Assembly (NCBI GenBank): GCA_023014335.1
Contig: JAECYW010000015.1
Span: 1,302,001-1,366,000 of the forward strand
DNA length: 64,000 nt
Direction of reading: 5' to 3'
Source: Galerina marginata
Lineage: Eukaryota > Basidiomycota > Agaricomycetes > Agaricales > Galerinaceae
Shown here: in pieces, positions 34,561 through 45,728 of the stretch
How positions within the stretch are numbered: the first letter of the stretch is position 1
Layout of the letters: each line of letters opens with the position of its first letter
Notes under the pieces: model-generated
The model's database searches: none
What the model was told of the DNA's origin: nothing
The model's input: only the letters and a program-made list of their open reading frames with translations
Position numbers and translations under genes: made by a program

Positions 34561-35530
34561 ATCTGTTTATACAAGTACTCCCAGCGGCGAAGAATTTATA
34601 CGGACAATGAGACGACAACCGTAGTTGATCGAATAGCCAATAAGAAGAATATTGTTTTACGGGATGGTGGAGAGCAAGCTCGTGAGCTGGCATCACCAGA
34701 TTTACCACACCTATCCAATAAAGGGGGAGCTGGGGAACGATGGGTGTGCCGTGTTTATCCCTCTTGGTCAACGTCAAGCCTTCGTGGTCCAGGGTAATTT
34801 GACAAACGATGTACGTGAAAATAAGCAAAAGGTGAGATGAGGTGAGGCGTTAACCGGCACAATCCATTTCTGGAGGTAATATACTTGAGGTATATGCGAT
34901 GGGATGAGTGAGGTGAAATTTGACGGGCGTGTCAATGTCAGCGGTCCATTGATGATGAGAATGGACCACTCTCCGCTCCTGACCACTTTGACCATATGCT
35001 AACTTATTATATACATAATAGGACCTCTCACTGGCAGTGCTCTCTCCTTCTGACAATCTTTTCCGATGTTCCTTTCCCGAATGAGACCAATACTTGAGTA
35101 ATCGGAGGCTGAGAGGTTCGGCTTTTCAGTGTCAACCGTGCCCTAAGTGACTCAGCTCTCAATTGGTGCTTCGGAACTGCGTGCTGACCGTGACACTAAG
35201 TGCGGTGGCACTCGGATTGATTCATAGGGCTAAAAATGGATGATGGAAGTAAGAATAGCATTTGATAAGGGCATCTCGAAGCTTCTATGCAGATATTTTA
35301 AGTGATGCTTGATCCTATGCAAAGGACCAAAGACCTGAGTGTTTGATACGACGGTGTATAGCGGTGTACGAGTATGATGTCACACAGAAGATGTGGTATT
35401 TCGGGCAGCCTGGAAAGCCTGGAAAGCCTGCTTCAGCTGATCTAGAACGTGGATGTAAATATTTAGCTGCTCCAGGTAAATTTGTTGACTATCTATCTAT
35501 AGCTGTTGGTACGGTAGCCTGGGTTCACTG

Positions 35531-35537
35531 TATATAA
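35531..35537 (+). promoter_or_regulatory. TATA box of the first small secreted-protein gene
   Basis: TATATAA lies 71 bp before the ATG and is conserved in the paralogue at 37006-37012. Upstream of both genes the stretch TAAATTTGTTGACTATCTAT is also conserved. Confidence 0.6.
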
Positions 35538-35607
35538 CGCAGTGATTCTGTGTGCAGTCTGAAGCAATTTGAAGCTCACACTACTTTGCGCTCGCTTTTC
35601 TTTTACG

Positions 35608-35840
35608 ATGAAGATCACCGCCAACATCATTTTCATCGCTGCTGCACTTTTCTCTGCTCAAGCTTATGCCGCACCTGTCGTCGAGGTAAATCGTTATTTG
35701 CATTCCTCCTTTTCGAGTCCATGAATTAAAACAACGTCCACTTCTGTGTCTCTCTAATCCAGATAGGAAGAGGGATTAGCGTAATCGACGGAAGTCAGCC
35801 GTTAGGCAGGCGATATGATACCTATCATCAAAGATATTAG
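35608..35840 (+). CDS. small secreted protein, 51 aa, one intron (paralogue of 37083-37357)
   Basis: Exon 1 (35608-35685) encodes a textbook signal peptide, MKITANIIFIAAALFSAQAY, followed by AAPVVE. A 77-nt GTAAAT...CAG intron (35686-35762) leads in phase 0 to exon 2 (35763-35840, TAG stop), which adds 25 residues, IGRGISVIDGSQPLGRRYDT and six more. The mature peptide is about 30 aa and has no Cys. An Arg-Arg pair before YDTYHQRY could be a Kex2-type processing site. The neighbouring paralogue has the same exon layout, the same intron length and a similar signal sequence, which supports a real gene rather than chance. Function is unknown: candidates are a secreted effector or signalling peptide. 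It has no CaaX end, so it is not a lipidated mating pheromone. Confidence 0.75.
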
Positions 35841-36189
35841 GAGAGGTCGGTTTTTTGCAGACTCCAACCCAGTCGAGGGACACTTATTTTATCCTCTCAG
35901 TTGATCCAAAGTTTCTACGAAATTAACCGACTTGTTAACACATCCGGGTTTGGGTTGGGTCAGAGATTTCCAGGCGTATTTTCTAGTGAATTTTAGTAGT
36001 CTGACTGTAAATTATGCTCGAGAAGATGTATAGAGTTGCAATTTCTAATCCAGACCAATTTCCAGCTTGAATGGGAAGAGTCCTGGCAATGACGACCAAG
36101 GCCAATTCAAATGCCGTGTCATTATTGATTGATTAACAAAACCTAGCGCATACGGTGGACTTTGAAACACGTTCCCTTCCTTACTTGTA

Positions 36190-37300
36190 TAAATGAGTCG
36201 GTTCAGCACTCCCAGAAGCGAAGATATCGAATGGTCGATGGGCGGATAAGAGTAATTGATTGACTAACAAGCAGAAACAATGTTTTACGCGATGCTGGAG
36301 AGCAAGTCCAGTGAGCTGACATCACCACACCGACCCAATAAAGGGAGAACTAGGGAGCGACAGGGTGTCTCGGTCAACGTTGGTGAGGTGAGGTGTTGAT
36401 GGTCCATACGTTCACCGGTCCTGGCCGCTTCGATCATACCTATGCTACTCTAACTTAATATACAGATGAGAAATAGGAGCTCTCAGTGCTCTCCTTCTGA
36501 CAACTTTTTCCGAAGTTCTACTCCCGAATGAGACCGTCAGACATAAATACTCGAGTAATCGGAGGCTTTGAAGGTTGAGTGGTTCAACTTTCCAATGTCA
36601 GCCGTGCTCTAAGTGACTCAGCTCTCCGTTGGTGCTTCGGAACTGCGTGCTGACCGTGACACGGACTGAGGTGGCATGCTCGGATTAATTCAAAGTGCTA
36701 AAAATGCATGATGGAAGCAAGGATAGCCTTCGACAAGGGCATCTCGGTTCTTGCAGATATTGCGTCAATGAGGTCCTTGATCCTATGCAAAGGACCAAAG
36801 ACCTGGGGTGTTCGACACGACGGTGTATAGCGGTGTACTAGTATGCTGCCACATGGAAGGTGTGGTATTTCTGGCAGGCTGGAAGGCCTGGAAGGCCAGT
36901 TTGAGCTGATTCCGAACGAGGATGTAAATATTTAGCTGCTCCGGGTAAATTTGTTGACTATCTATCTATAGCTGACTGGACGGCAGTCTAATCTGAGGTT
37001 CACGGTATATAAGACAGCGATTTTGTGGGCAGACAAAGCAACTTGAAGCTCACACTTCTTTTCTCTTGGCCTTTTTTCTACGATGAAGATTTCCGCCAAC
37101 GTTATTTTCATCGCTGCTGCTGCACTTTTCTCTGCAAACGTTAATGCTGCACCTGTCGTCGAGGTAAATCGTTATTTGCATTTTTTCCTTTCGAGTCCGT
37201 AACTGAAAAAAACCCTCGTTTCGGCGTCTCTCAAACCTAGATGGAAAGAGGCATCAGCATAAGCGAAAGAACTCAGCCGTTAAGCAGTCGATATATTTCC
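36190..37300 (+). repeat. tandem segmental duplication, copy 2
   Basis: Direct repeat of 34570-35860 with scattered indels. The roughly 330 bp between the copies (35860-36190) hold nothing recognised. Confidence 0.85.
37006..37012 (+). promoter_or_regulatory. TATA box of the second small secreted-protein gene
   Basis: TATATAA, 71 bp before the ATG, at the same relative place as in copy 1. Confidence 0.6.
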
Positions 37301-37357
37301 TACATCCCTAGCCACGGGGTATATGTCAACTACCTTGTTAGACTTAAGCTAAGCTGA
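37083..37357 (+). CDS. small secreted protein, 65 aa, one intron (paralogue of 35608-35840)
   Basis: Exon 1 (37083-37163) encodes the signal peptide MKISANVIFIAAAALFSANV followed by NAAPVVE. The intron (37164-37240) is 77 nt, exactly as in the paralogue, and phase 0. Exon 2 (37241-37357) adds 38 residues, starting MERGISISERTQPLSSRYIS, and ends LVRLKLS with TGA. Conserved with the paralogue after the signal peptide are APVVE, RGIS, QPL and RY followed by a Tyr two residues later. The Arg-Arg pair is absent here (SSR). The reading frame extends 13-14 residues beyond the stop of the first copy, so the C-termini have diverged while the secretion signal is kept. Function unknown. Confidence 0.72.
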
Positions 37358-37800
37358 CGAGGAAATTCCAGGTTGACAATCTTAGGGAGATATCGGCTAG
37401 GATAGACCAAGATCCGCCAACAGGCGTATAATTTGGAGAGTACTTAGGACTGTACTCAAGGACTGGCTATTGTTCATATGTACAGGGATCATATTCACTC
37501 GGTAGACCAATGTGCTAGTGAACTCTGATGGATGGGATGGGAAGTTGTTCAGTTGAAGGGGGTTGCGCGTACGTTGTAAATGCAAATGGATAACTTTGGC
37601 CTTGAAATCTTAGCCTGTGAGGTGCCGATCTTGCCTTGCGCGCCAACCTGTTTACACTAGAAGATCAATTGCGGCAAGAAAGAAAACGAAATTAACCACA
37701 CAAAACATACACGCGTGATGACTTTTAAGGTCTGCAGTCGAAACGAGGAGCGAGATCACAGGAAAATAAGGGAAACAAGAGGCTCGAGTTATCACAGTCA
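37358..37800. other. short interval, no feature recognised
   Basis: Weak open frames only. No repeat partner was noticed. Confidence 0.4.
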
Positions 37801-38780
37801 GTAATAAAAAGCGGTCGGCGAATGATGGGTGTCCAATTTATGATGCTTCGCCTGATAGGCGCAGCGAGATGCGTTCACGAAGACCAACTAACAAGGCAGA
37901 TGTAGTCCTTACAAAAAGGAGCAAGTCGTACCCGAGTGGGATCAGAAAATCACCAACCGCGCCTGATAGCCCATCCCTTCAGGTTGGTAGGAAGACGCAT
38001 ACATATTGACATGGAAAAGAAGGACGAGTCGCACCAGCAAATAATGGCGAGAGGGGGATACTTACCATCAAGCAAGCCCGGTTTGAGTACTCTGCTGTAT
38101 GTAAGTTTACAAGCAAGGGTACGTACGGTCACAAAGAGCATTCTGCGTACGCATTTTGGACCGATCGCTTAGTACTAGATACGAAATTGTCGACCGAATA
38201 ATAAGGACTGTACTGCACCGGTGAGGGTATACGGTATAGCTCTGCCGCGATGCCAATATTAAACTAGATCAGTAAAGATAAGACGTTCAAGCAGGACGAT
38301 GTCACGAAAGGAAAAAAGGAGAAATCTATATCATCTCCCAATATGATGGCGAGATTGAGGAAAGAGAGCGCAGATTCGCACAAAGAAAAGCAGCTGGATA
38401 GACCCCAATACAGCGGAAGATGCCCTTTCGATGACCGGGATTTTGAAAAAGATAGGACAGAAAGTGGCAATCAGGTTTATCAATCATACACATGACGATC
38501 GCGCCAAAGCAAAGCGCCTGGCATCGAATGCGGCAGTGTGAAGTGTCCTGAATCACCAACTATCTGCCCTATCGTAACTCCATAACCGCCATCGATGGGG
38601 AGGGGGTTGGAAATACACCACGCCGCTGAGGCGTAAAGTCGGATCGGTGCTGGAGGAAACGAGACGAAAGTCAAAGGCGGGAAAAGTACTCAGCGGTTGA
38701 ATCGGAGTCTTGGTTATTCGGTAGTTTGACCTTGCTTGAGTCGATGACCCCGACCTGCCTGACAACAAGTGGTTATTGGT
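37800..38780 (+). repeat. repeat family B, uninterrupted copy
   Basis: It aligns in the same direction with 41540-42389 plus 45729-46230. Shared words include GTAGGAAGACGCATA, CTTACCATCAAGCA, CTGCCGCGATGCCA and CTCCCAATATGA. It gives the empty-site reference for the LTR retrotransposon at 42390. A family A copy follows directly, so B and A travel together as one compound unit. Confidence 0.7.
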
Positions 38781-38989
38781 CAAGGATAATGAACCGTTTT
38801 TTACGATGACACAGTATGTGATGTCCGCAAGAACAGGTCCTGAGGATAAAATTGGGGGAGAATAGTCGCAAAGTGTCAATGGTAGGGTGGACGGCACATC
38901 AATTAGAATAGTATGATACCTCGGTAACAAGGGGCGTCGGGTGTCATGAGCCCTCCAAGGGCGCGGCGTCGGCGGTAAAATCACTTTGA

Positions 38990-41050
38990 GATTCACCTGA
39001 ACAATAATCGCGGTCGTCGCGTCCCTCGGTTTGGTGAGAGGATGGGATTGCCCATCTTACATCTCTGACTTTCCGCTGCTGGAAAGGTTGAACAAATGAC
39101 TGATCAGCATGATCATGAGAGACGAGTACCGGCTTTACAATTGAGAGCACATCCAGAAGTCTGACGAAAATGAACGATGAAGGTGAGTTTGAGCCATTAT
39201 CGATGGGTGCGGGGAGCAGAAAGGTTGTTGATCTGACTCGGATTACTTAGCTTACCCAATTTCAGGGTCCGTGAGAACAATCACTGAATGCCATCATTTC
39301 CTTTCTTCCCTTTCCCTTCCTCGTCCCTACTTGGGACGCCTCAGCGGTTCCAACTTCCAGGCGTCCGCATCAATGCCAGTCCTATTCGTGATTGAGCACA
39401 CGGTGAGTTACAAATTCTCTCATCGACATCGTCTATTAACCCATGTTCAGATTTCAAGATGCACTCACCCCAGCTCACCCCGCTACTTATCTTGAACTGC
39501 CGCTTCCGATCCCGGCACAAAGAGATCATTGTTTTGAGCTTGAAAATCTGGCGCTTGGTAGGTACTATTTCATTGTTTCCTAATCGTCGTGATTTACCAT
39601 GTCATAATTCTGACATCAGACGATCTTGCTTTCCACTGGACTGGTGGCCGTACCTGCTCCCTCCGAGAAATGATGCTGAAGGAGCTTTGAGGTTTTTTCT
39701 TCTCCTTTATTCGACGGCTTGTTACGAGCTTGTCCCTTCTCCGCCTTCGTCGGTGCTTGGTTGCAACAGGCTTGATCACAGTAGGTTCCGTGGTGCTCTG
39801 GAGGTGCGCTCTTGTTCGTTTTTGTAATATGATCCTCTCTCTCTTTTTAAGATTTTAAGCTTAAGATGTGGTGCACACGATCAACGTTGGCGTCCGACCA
39901 GTTAACTAGTTACGCGGGGCCTCTTTCAATTTTCCTATCCTTTGCCTATAGACGGTGTTCGTTACCTAGCCGTCACCGATCATTCCACCGTCGCAGCAGC
40001 TCACTCGCGTTTTACCATTGTCCCATTCGCGGTGTTTTGAACTATATCCAAAGATTGTATGCTACCGGTTCTTCTTTAAACCGAGGGTATTTGCTCTTGG
40101 ATATGATGGAATGCCAAGACAACGTGGATAGGCAAGACCTGGTTTCCGCGACGCTGTATCCTTCACGAATATATTTTAATGTTTTATGGCACGAGAATCT
40201 AGCTGTACTAGGCAGTTTGCGTGGAGCCATGGGGAGCCACACGTGGCAAAATGTTGATGCGTGAGTCGGCCCGGTGGCTCGCTCGTGGCTTGGCCCATGG
40301 CTTCAGTTCCTGCAGTTAGAATGAATTTTCTGTCGTGTATCTGGTACATGTGAAGCAGGCAGAGCTGTATTATCCTCAGCTTAATTTATAGCTCTTAAAA
40401 ACCGAATTATTCCTCGTATTTTGCGTATTTACAAGAATTAAGTTGAATTCACGCCATTTGACAGCAAACGTGTACGGAATGCCGCTGTTGACTTATCTTG
40501 CTGATTTCTTCATGAAACCGAGACTAAAATTTTCAGGGTTTTAACAGAGCCATACTAATATACCAGAGAGCCATCTGTTGCATTTTGGCGTATTTTACTG
40601 CGAATAGTGGCCGTTGGTAACGGAAATAGCTAGCCACGGGCCAAGCCACGAGCGAGCCACCGGGCCGACTCACGCATCAACATTTTGCCACGTGTGGCTC
40701 CCCATGGCTCCACGCAAACTGCCTACTGTAGACCGTTATTCCGTTCCTCGCCCCAAAAAACCATACTATTCAAACGAATATTTATCCTGCCTGCGGTTTA
40801 CTGCTTCTTGTCATTCTAATTGCCCCACCACCCAGCTCAACTTCCATTGAACCTAAAACCAAAAAGGAAGCATTCCTCCGTCTCCTTAAATTATTCCGCT
40901 TGAGCATGCCTAGTACTATTACAACCGGGCATACAGTAATCTGTAATAGGCACGGGTGTCGAAAACACACCGAACTCGCTTTAAAGATTAGACAGGCCGC
41001 CATCTCATTGGTATCCAAGCAGCCCGAGGGTTTGAAGATAAATCGTGGTC
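38990..41050 (+). repeat. repeat family A, copy interrupted by a TA-flanked MITE at 40211-40723
   Basis: Markers: TTTCAGGGTCCGTGAGAACA (39262), the pyrimidine-rich block (39296-39360), GGTAGGTACTATTTC (39555) and CTCGCGTTTTACCATTGTCC (40003). Sequence resumes after the MITE at 40726. Confidence 0.7.
40211..40723. mobile_element. 513-bp MITE with 92-bp inverted ends and TA target duplication
   Basis: The arms at 40211-40302 and 40632-40723 match with one difference in 92 and begin GGCAGTTTGCGTGGAGCC. TA lies at 40209-40210 and 40724-40725. The arms contain repeated GTGGCTCG/GTGGCTTGG words. The interior is AT-rich and has no ORF of note. Ends this similar suggest a recent insertion. Confidence 0.88.
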
Positions 41051-41539
41051 TAAACATGGTCGCTAACTGAACTTACTAAGACTAAAGAGAAAGGCGATCA
41101 AGATTGTTCTGATCTCCACAGGGTAAAAACGGCAAAGAAAAAAGAGAGGAAGGAAAAGGATGAATGGAACAGAAAAATGTGGCATGTACTCAGCCCAGGT
41201 TATATAAGTATGGTGTTCGAGACTGCCAGAAGATGATCATAGGCCTTAATCGCGGAGCGTTGAATGTTTTCTGAGGAACCGTTTAAAAGATGAGCAATGA
41301 GGCATCGATGAGGACTGGGTAAGAAATCCTGGATGAAGTGTTGTAAAATGTGACAATCTGCGGAACGTTAGTAATAAAACAAATTTCCAGATAAAATGAA
41401 AGGAAGACAGACACACGAGAGGGCGTGAGTTTGAAGGTCTAATATATACAGTCGGGAAATCCCAGAGCAAGACCGCAGGAATCAACGACAAAACTGGCCG
41501 AGACCTCCCTGAAAAATAAGGTGCTAAACCTGTTGAAAC

Positions 41540-42389
41540 AAAGAATTGAAATTATTTTGGATGTGGGTGTTATGAAGCTTCGACCGACGAGTTTAACAGG
41601 CGTAGTCGGACTGGCCGCTTCACAAAAGCAACTCACCAGGCAGACGTGATCCATTAAACAAAATGAACCAGTCGTGTCTGGGTAGGATCAGAAAAGCCGC
41701 CGACTGCGCCGGATTGATCATCTCTTTGTAGGAAGACGCATATATTGGCAACATCGAAGGAGCGTGGAAGTGGGGGACTATTAAAGGTTAAAGCACGGGG
41801 AGCTTACAGTAACTCAGCTTTAAAGCCTGCCACAGTAATGAACGATAGTGACCAAGTCGTCATTAACCTCTCATAACAGTGATAGAACATTTTGGGGACA
41901 CGCCAGATCCAAATTCAAATGACGTCGCATAGACCACACCTGCGATGCGCATAGAGAGGACAAGCAACAGAGGGCATGTCGTACCAGGATAATGTGTACG
42001 AGAGCAAGAATCGAGATACTTACTATCAAGCAGCCCCGATACGTATTACCGTTCAGGACAGTACAGATCACCTTTTCTTTAGATACCCTCGATCGATTCG
42101 GATCGAATATTGATATATACAAGCTTTGAGTTGAGGGCAAGCACGATTAAAAGGAGGATTCTGGGTACATACCTTGGATCATAAATTGATCGGCTTTGCG
42201 CCTGGCATTTCTGAAAATCAGATCGTCTGGCTTAGAATTAGAAACAGGAATTATTGAATGAATGATAAGGATCGTACGCACCGGTTAGGGCATCGGGTAG
42301 TACTTCGCCGCGATGCCAGTGTTGAGCTAGATCATTAAAGATAAAACGCGTGAACCAGGACGACGTCACGACAGAAAAAAATAATGATC
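41540..42389 (+). repeat. repeat family B, 5' part of the copy split by the LTR retrotransposon
   Basis: Homologous to 37800-38330. It is continued after the retrotransposon at 45729. Confidence 0.7.
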
Positions 42390-42838
42390 TGTGGAGCTTC
42401 CGCTCCGACTATGCGCGGATCAACGGAATCTGCCCCTATGCAAGACAAATACCGGCAACAACTTCTGCATACGATCGAGGCAATTCCTATTCGTTTATCC
42501 ACTATACGGCCCCTCACTAATTACATATATTTCTTCATTCACATGCCGATCTCGAGGCCCCTTTCCCCCTATTCTTTCTTCCCCTTAAAATTTTACAGAG
42601 AAAATTTCATAGCTAGTTAGGTATAAAAGTCCTGTAGTAGCTACATATTTTCTTTGGTTAATCGCAACCCACCATTCCAAGTCCTTTTTGGCTGTAAACG
42701 TTCAGCGCATCTGGCAACACGCATCAAGTTACGCCGAGTAACTAACAACCAACTACTTGAACATCTCTAGGACGTAGTTGACGGAGTCACTACCTTCCCT
42801 CACCCCTTTCCCTTTCCAACCTCGTTGGAATCTCTTCA
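42390..42838 (+). repeat. left LTR, 449 bp
   Basis: Identical to 45276-45724. It contains a TATAAAA promoter-like box at 42622-42628. Confidence 0.93.
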
Positions 42839-42840
42839 AC

Positions 42841-42857
42841 TGGAGCCCACCGCGAGG
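42841..42857 (+). promoter_or_regulatory. putative primer-binding site
   Basis: TGGAGCCCACCGCGAGG starts two nucleotides after the LTR end, where a tRNA 3' end (CCA) would pair. The tRNA was not identified. Confidence 0.6.
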
Positions 42858-43583
42858 GGGTTCTAGACGTTTGTTCAAGTGGTTTTACCCACGCTCTATC
42901 AACCGCCATCGTATTCAGGCAACCGAAGCCCACAAAGCAGTACGTCAAGACACAGACACGCCAGGTTCAAACGCGAACTTAGAAGGCGTGAATTAGGAAG
43001 AGTCGACCTCAACTTAAACGACAACTTACACTGCCCCACATACTCTCATTCCTCGACATCGTACTCGGCAATCGAAGCCGCTCGAAATCCCATTAGGCAA
43101 TAGACGCCCATCGTATACTTCGTTCAGACTACCCTTCGTTAATACGGGTACAGCCTTACTCCATTTCGTTCCATCACCAAATTTCGCATTCGTCCAATCA
43201 AGACAGTCCATCGTTGATTACCACAGTAATACCACGGACACGCCGACCGTTCAGACGGCTTCTCATCCTTCGTTCAGTGACAGGATTGGTATTAGCCTCC
43301 ATAACACCATTCATTAAACTCGTGGAGAATATTTATCGTCACAGGTATCGCTCGTCCTCGCTTCATTTCGCCGAAAACCATCGTATTTCCCCTCGTAAAG
43401 CCACTCAAAAGCTTCGTTGTCAGCCGCCACAAAGACACCGGGGTTCAAACGCGAACCAGGAAGACTCAAATTTGCGCAGCACGTCGCTTACGCCGCCTCG
43501 ATTTATTCCTGTTGCTTGGACCAACCGATTGTGACCATCAACTTCTCCTAACCCACATTGTTATTCAACCAGTTATTCCGAAA

Positions 43584-44888
43584 ATGTCTATGCCATCTCC
43601 TCACCACCCCTCGGCGCCTAAATTTAACGGCCAGGCCGAGTCGCTTACACGATTCCTAAAAGAAGTTCATTTACTCGGAACGGTCGGTTCTCTCACAGAT
43701 AAGCAAATCATCGAGTGGACTCTGATGTATATCGATCCCAACGACGCCGAGCTTTGGGAAAGTCAGACAAATGCATCTTGTAACGACTGGGATGCATTCA
43801 AGAAGGCTATTATCAAGTTGTACCCAGGAGCCGACGGAGACCGTAAATATTCTATCAATGACCTTCAAATACTCGTCAAAGAAAACGCGCACATACCAGG
43901 CATAGACCCTGATCAGTTTGGCAAATTCTACCGGAACTTCCTTCGCATTTCAACATTCCTCAAGAACAAATCACGTCTTTCGGACTTCGAAGCAGCAGAT
44001 ATGTTCATGTCTGGCCTTCATGCAAACTTTCAACTAAAAGTACGCGTTCGTCTCAGGCTCAAAAACCCTGACCATTACCCCGACGATCCATGGACCTTTA
44101 ACGAAATTTCAAACGCGGCATTATTTATAGTGTCACCGTCGTCAGTCAATGAACCCACGTCGTCGACCACAGCAGAAATCTCCAACAACTTGCCATCGCT
44201 TTTCGCCAGAAATAAGCCTGGTCCAGTTAATCAGAAGCCTACCGAGGTCAATTCGAATTCCACCTCCGACCCGAGTATTAGCCCAAGTCGGAATTTGCAG
44301 CAAGACGTTACAACGACCGCATTATTCACAGGCAAGACCAGCTCATTGAATGTCAAAATTCCTCACGAAATCTCAACTCCTTCCTTCGACGATCCGCCCC
44401 CTGGTTTGTCCTGCGTAGCTGCTAACGTGCCTATCAACATTCGTCCCACCGACACCCGCCAAGTTAAGCAAGTCGACGAGCTACTCAACGAACAATATAA
44501 ACCGCACGATTTCGCGATATTTGCCCTCGACACCGACAGGTTAGATCCCGACATTAACCCGGGAGGACAACTCAAAAATGATCAACCCACCGAGATACTC
44601 GCAACGCAGGCTGTCAATAAAAACCAGCGCTGGGTTTCCATCGCAGCGTCAACCCCAATCCCACTTCAGTTCAGTGGTCTACATCCAACACACAAACGGG
44701 TACCAATTACCTTTGATAAACAAAACCCATTCTACCGATTCCTTTGGTTCCCGGCTCGTAAGAGAAGGCTCAAATACCGCCAATGCAACATATCAAAACC
44801 AATTGACTGGGAAGTCAATATTCAAAGGTCACCCGGAGGAAGGGATACTAAAATCCATACTCGCATAGCATCTCATCGCACAGCCTAG
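43584..44888 (+). CDS. Gag-like capsid protein of the LTR element, 434 aa
   Basis: The N-terminal half resembles the capsid region of Ty3/gypsy-type Gag: APKFNGQAESLTRFLKEV, then WTLMYIDPNDAELWES, WDAFKKAIIKLYPG, FGKFYRNFLRIS and a helical end. The C-terminal half is rich in Ser, Thr, Pro and Asn and looks disordered. No CCHC zinc knuckle and no Asp-Ser/Thr-Gly protease motif were seen. The frame is open from 43512, but the ATG at 43584 (MSMPSP) directly precedes the conserved part and is preferred. The stop is at 44886-44888. The protein presumably packages its own RNA and depends on a complete relative elsewhere for reverse transcription and integration. Confidence 0.8.
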   Translation: MSMPSPHHPSAPKFNGQAESLTRFLKEVHLLGTVGSLTDKQIIEWTLMYIDPNDAELWESQTNASCNDWDAFKKAIIKLYPGADGDRKYSINDLQILVKENAHIPGIDPDQFGKFYRNFLRISTFLKNKSRLSDFEAADMFMSGLHANFQLKVRVRLRLKNPDHYPDDPWTFNEISNAALFIVSPSSVNEPTSSTTAEISNNLPSLFARNKPGPVNQKPTEVNSNSTSDPSISPSRNLQQDVTTTALFTGKTSSLNVKIPHEISTPSFDDPPPGLSCVAANVPINIRPTDTRQVKQVDELLNEQYKPHDFAIFALDTDRLDPDINPGGQLKNDQPTEILATQAVNKNQRWVSIAASTPIPLQFSGLHPTHKRVPITFDKQNPFYRFLWFPARKRRLKYRQCNISKPIDWEVNIQRSPGGRDTKIHTRIASHRTA

Positions 44889-45145
44889 TTACTTGCACAA
44901 AATTAACCGGCCTTTACAAGGAGAACCCCAGCACCATTTCAACAGAATTCGACAATTCACTCTGATTCAGACATTCATTCACCCATTTCTTCACTTCTTT
45001 CCAAACTTCTCAATCCACCAGCTCCCTCGTCCCTCGTCTCAAGAAAGTCCATACGTCTCGTCGGACAGCTTAGTCACCTGCATGAAATTGACGAGCCTAT
45101 ACCAGGAAAATCCCCGTCCCATTTCGACAAAATCGCATTAATTCA
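44885..45145 (+). repeat. internal direct repeat downstream of gag
   Basis: A block starting at the end of gag (CCTAGTTACTTGCAC, about 44885) recurs imperfectly at about 45070 (CTTAGTCACCTGCAT). Each is followed by GAACCCCAGCACCATTTC- or AAATCCCCGTCCCATTTC-like DNA. Confidence 0.6.
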
Positions 45146-45275
45146 CTTTGATTATATTCCTTCGTCCACTTCTTCGCTTCTTTGTTTCTTTCCGATCCTC
45201 CAGCTCCGTTATTTCAAGACAATTTCTTCCACAGGAGATCGACACGGAGGTCGATTTTCAAAAGTTCCTGGGAGG

Positions 45276-45724
45276 TGTGGAGCTTCCGCTCCGACTATGC
45301 GCGGATCAACGGAATCTGCCCCTATGCAAGACAAATACCGGCAACAACTTCTGCATACGATCGAGGCAATTCCTATTCGTTTATCCACTATACGGCCCCT
45401 CACTAATTACATATATTTCTTCATTCACATGCCGATCTCGAGGCCCCTTTCCCCCTATTCTTTCTTCCCCTTAAAATTTTACAGAGAAAATTTCATAGCT
45501 AGTTAGGTATAAAAGTCCTGTAGTAGCTACATATTTTCTTTGGTTAATCGCAACCCACCATTCCAAGTCCTTTTTGGCTGTAAACGTTCAGCGCATCTGG
45601 CAACACGCATCAAGTTACGCCGAGTAACTAACAACCAACTACTTGAACATCTCTAGGACGTAGTTGACGGAGTCACTACCTTCCCTCACCCCTTTCCCTT
45701 TCCAACCTCGTTGGAATCTCTTCA
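45276..45724 (+). repeat. right LTR, 449 bp
   Basis: Identical to the left LTR. It is preceded by the purine tract GGGAGG. Confidence 0.93.
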
Positions 45725-45728
45725 GATC

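Larger units (their letters stand above)
34570..35860 (+). repeat. tandem segmental duplication, copy 1
   Basis: About 1.2-1.3 kb shared in direct orientation with 36190-37300. It includes the GGAGAGCAAG...GTGAGCTG block, CAGTGCTCTCTCCTTCTGACA, GTGCTTCGGAACTGCGTGC, ATGCAAAGGACCAAAGACCT, the TATA region and the small secreted-protein gene. Confidence 0.85.
42390..45724 (+). mobile_element. non-autonomous LTR retrotransposon carrying only a gag gene (3,335 bp)
   Basis: Two 449-bp direct repeats, identical by eye, flank a 2,437-bp interior. The LTRs begin TG and end CA. A primer-binding-site-like TGGAGCCCACCGCGAGG starts two bases after the left LTR, and a short GGGAGG purine tract ends just before the right LTR. 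GATC is duplicated at the borders (42386-42389 and 45725-45728); GATCT is possible if the first base of the LTR is counted as target. The only long ORF is Gag-like, and no protease, reverse transcriptase, RNase H or integrase motif is present. Orientation follows the gag gene. Confidence 0.92.
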
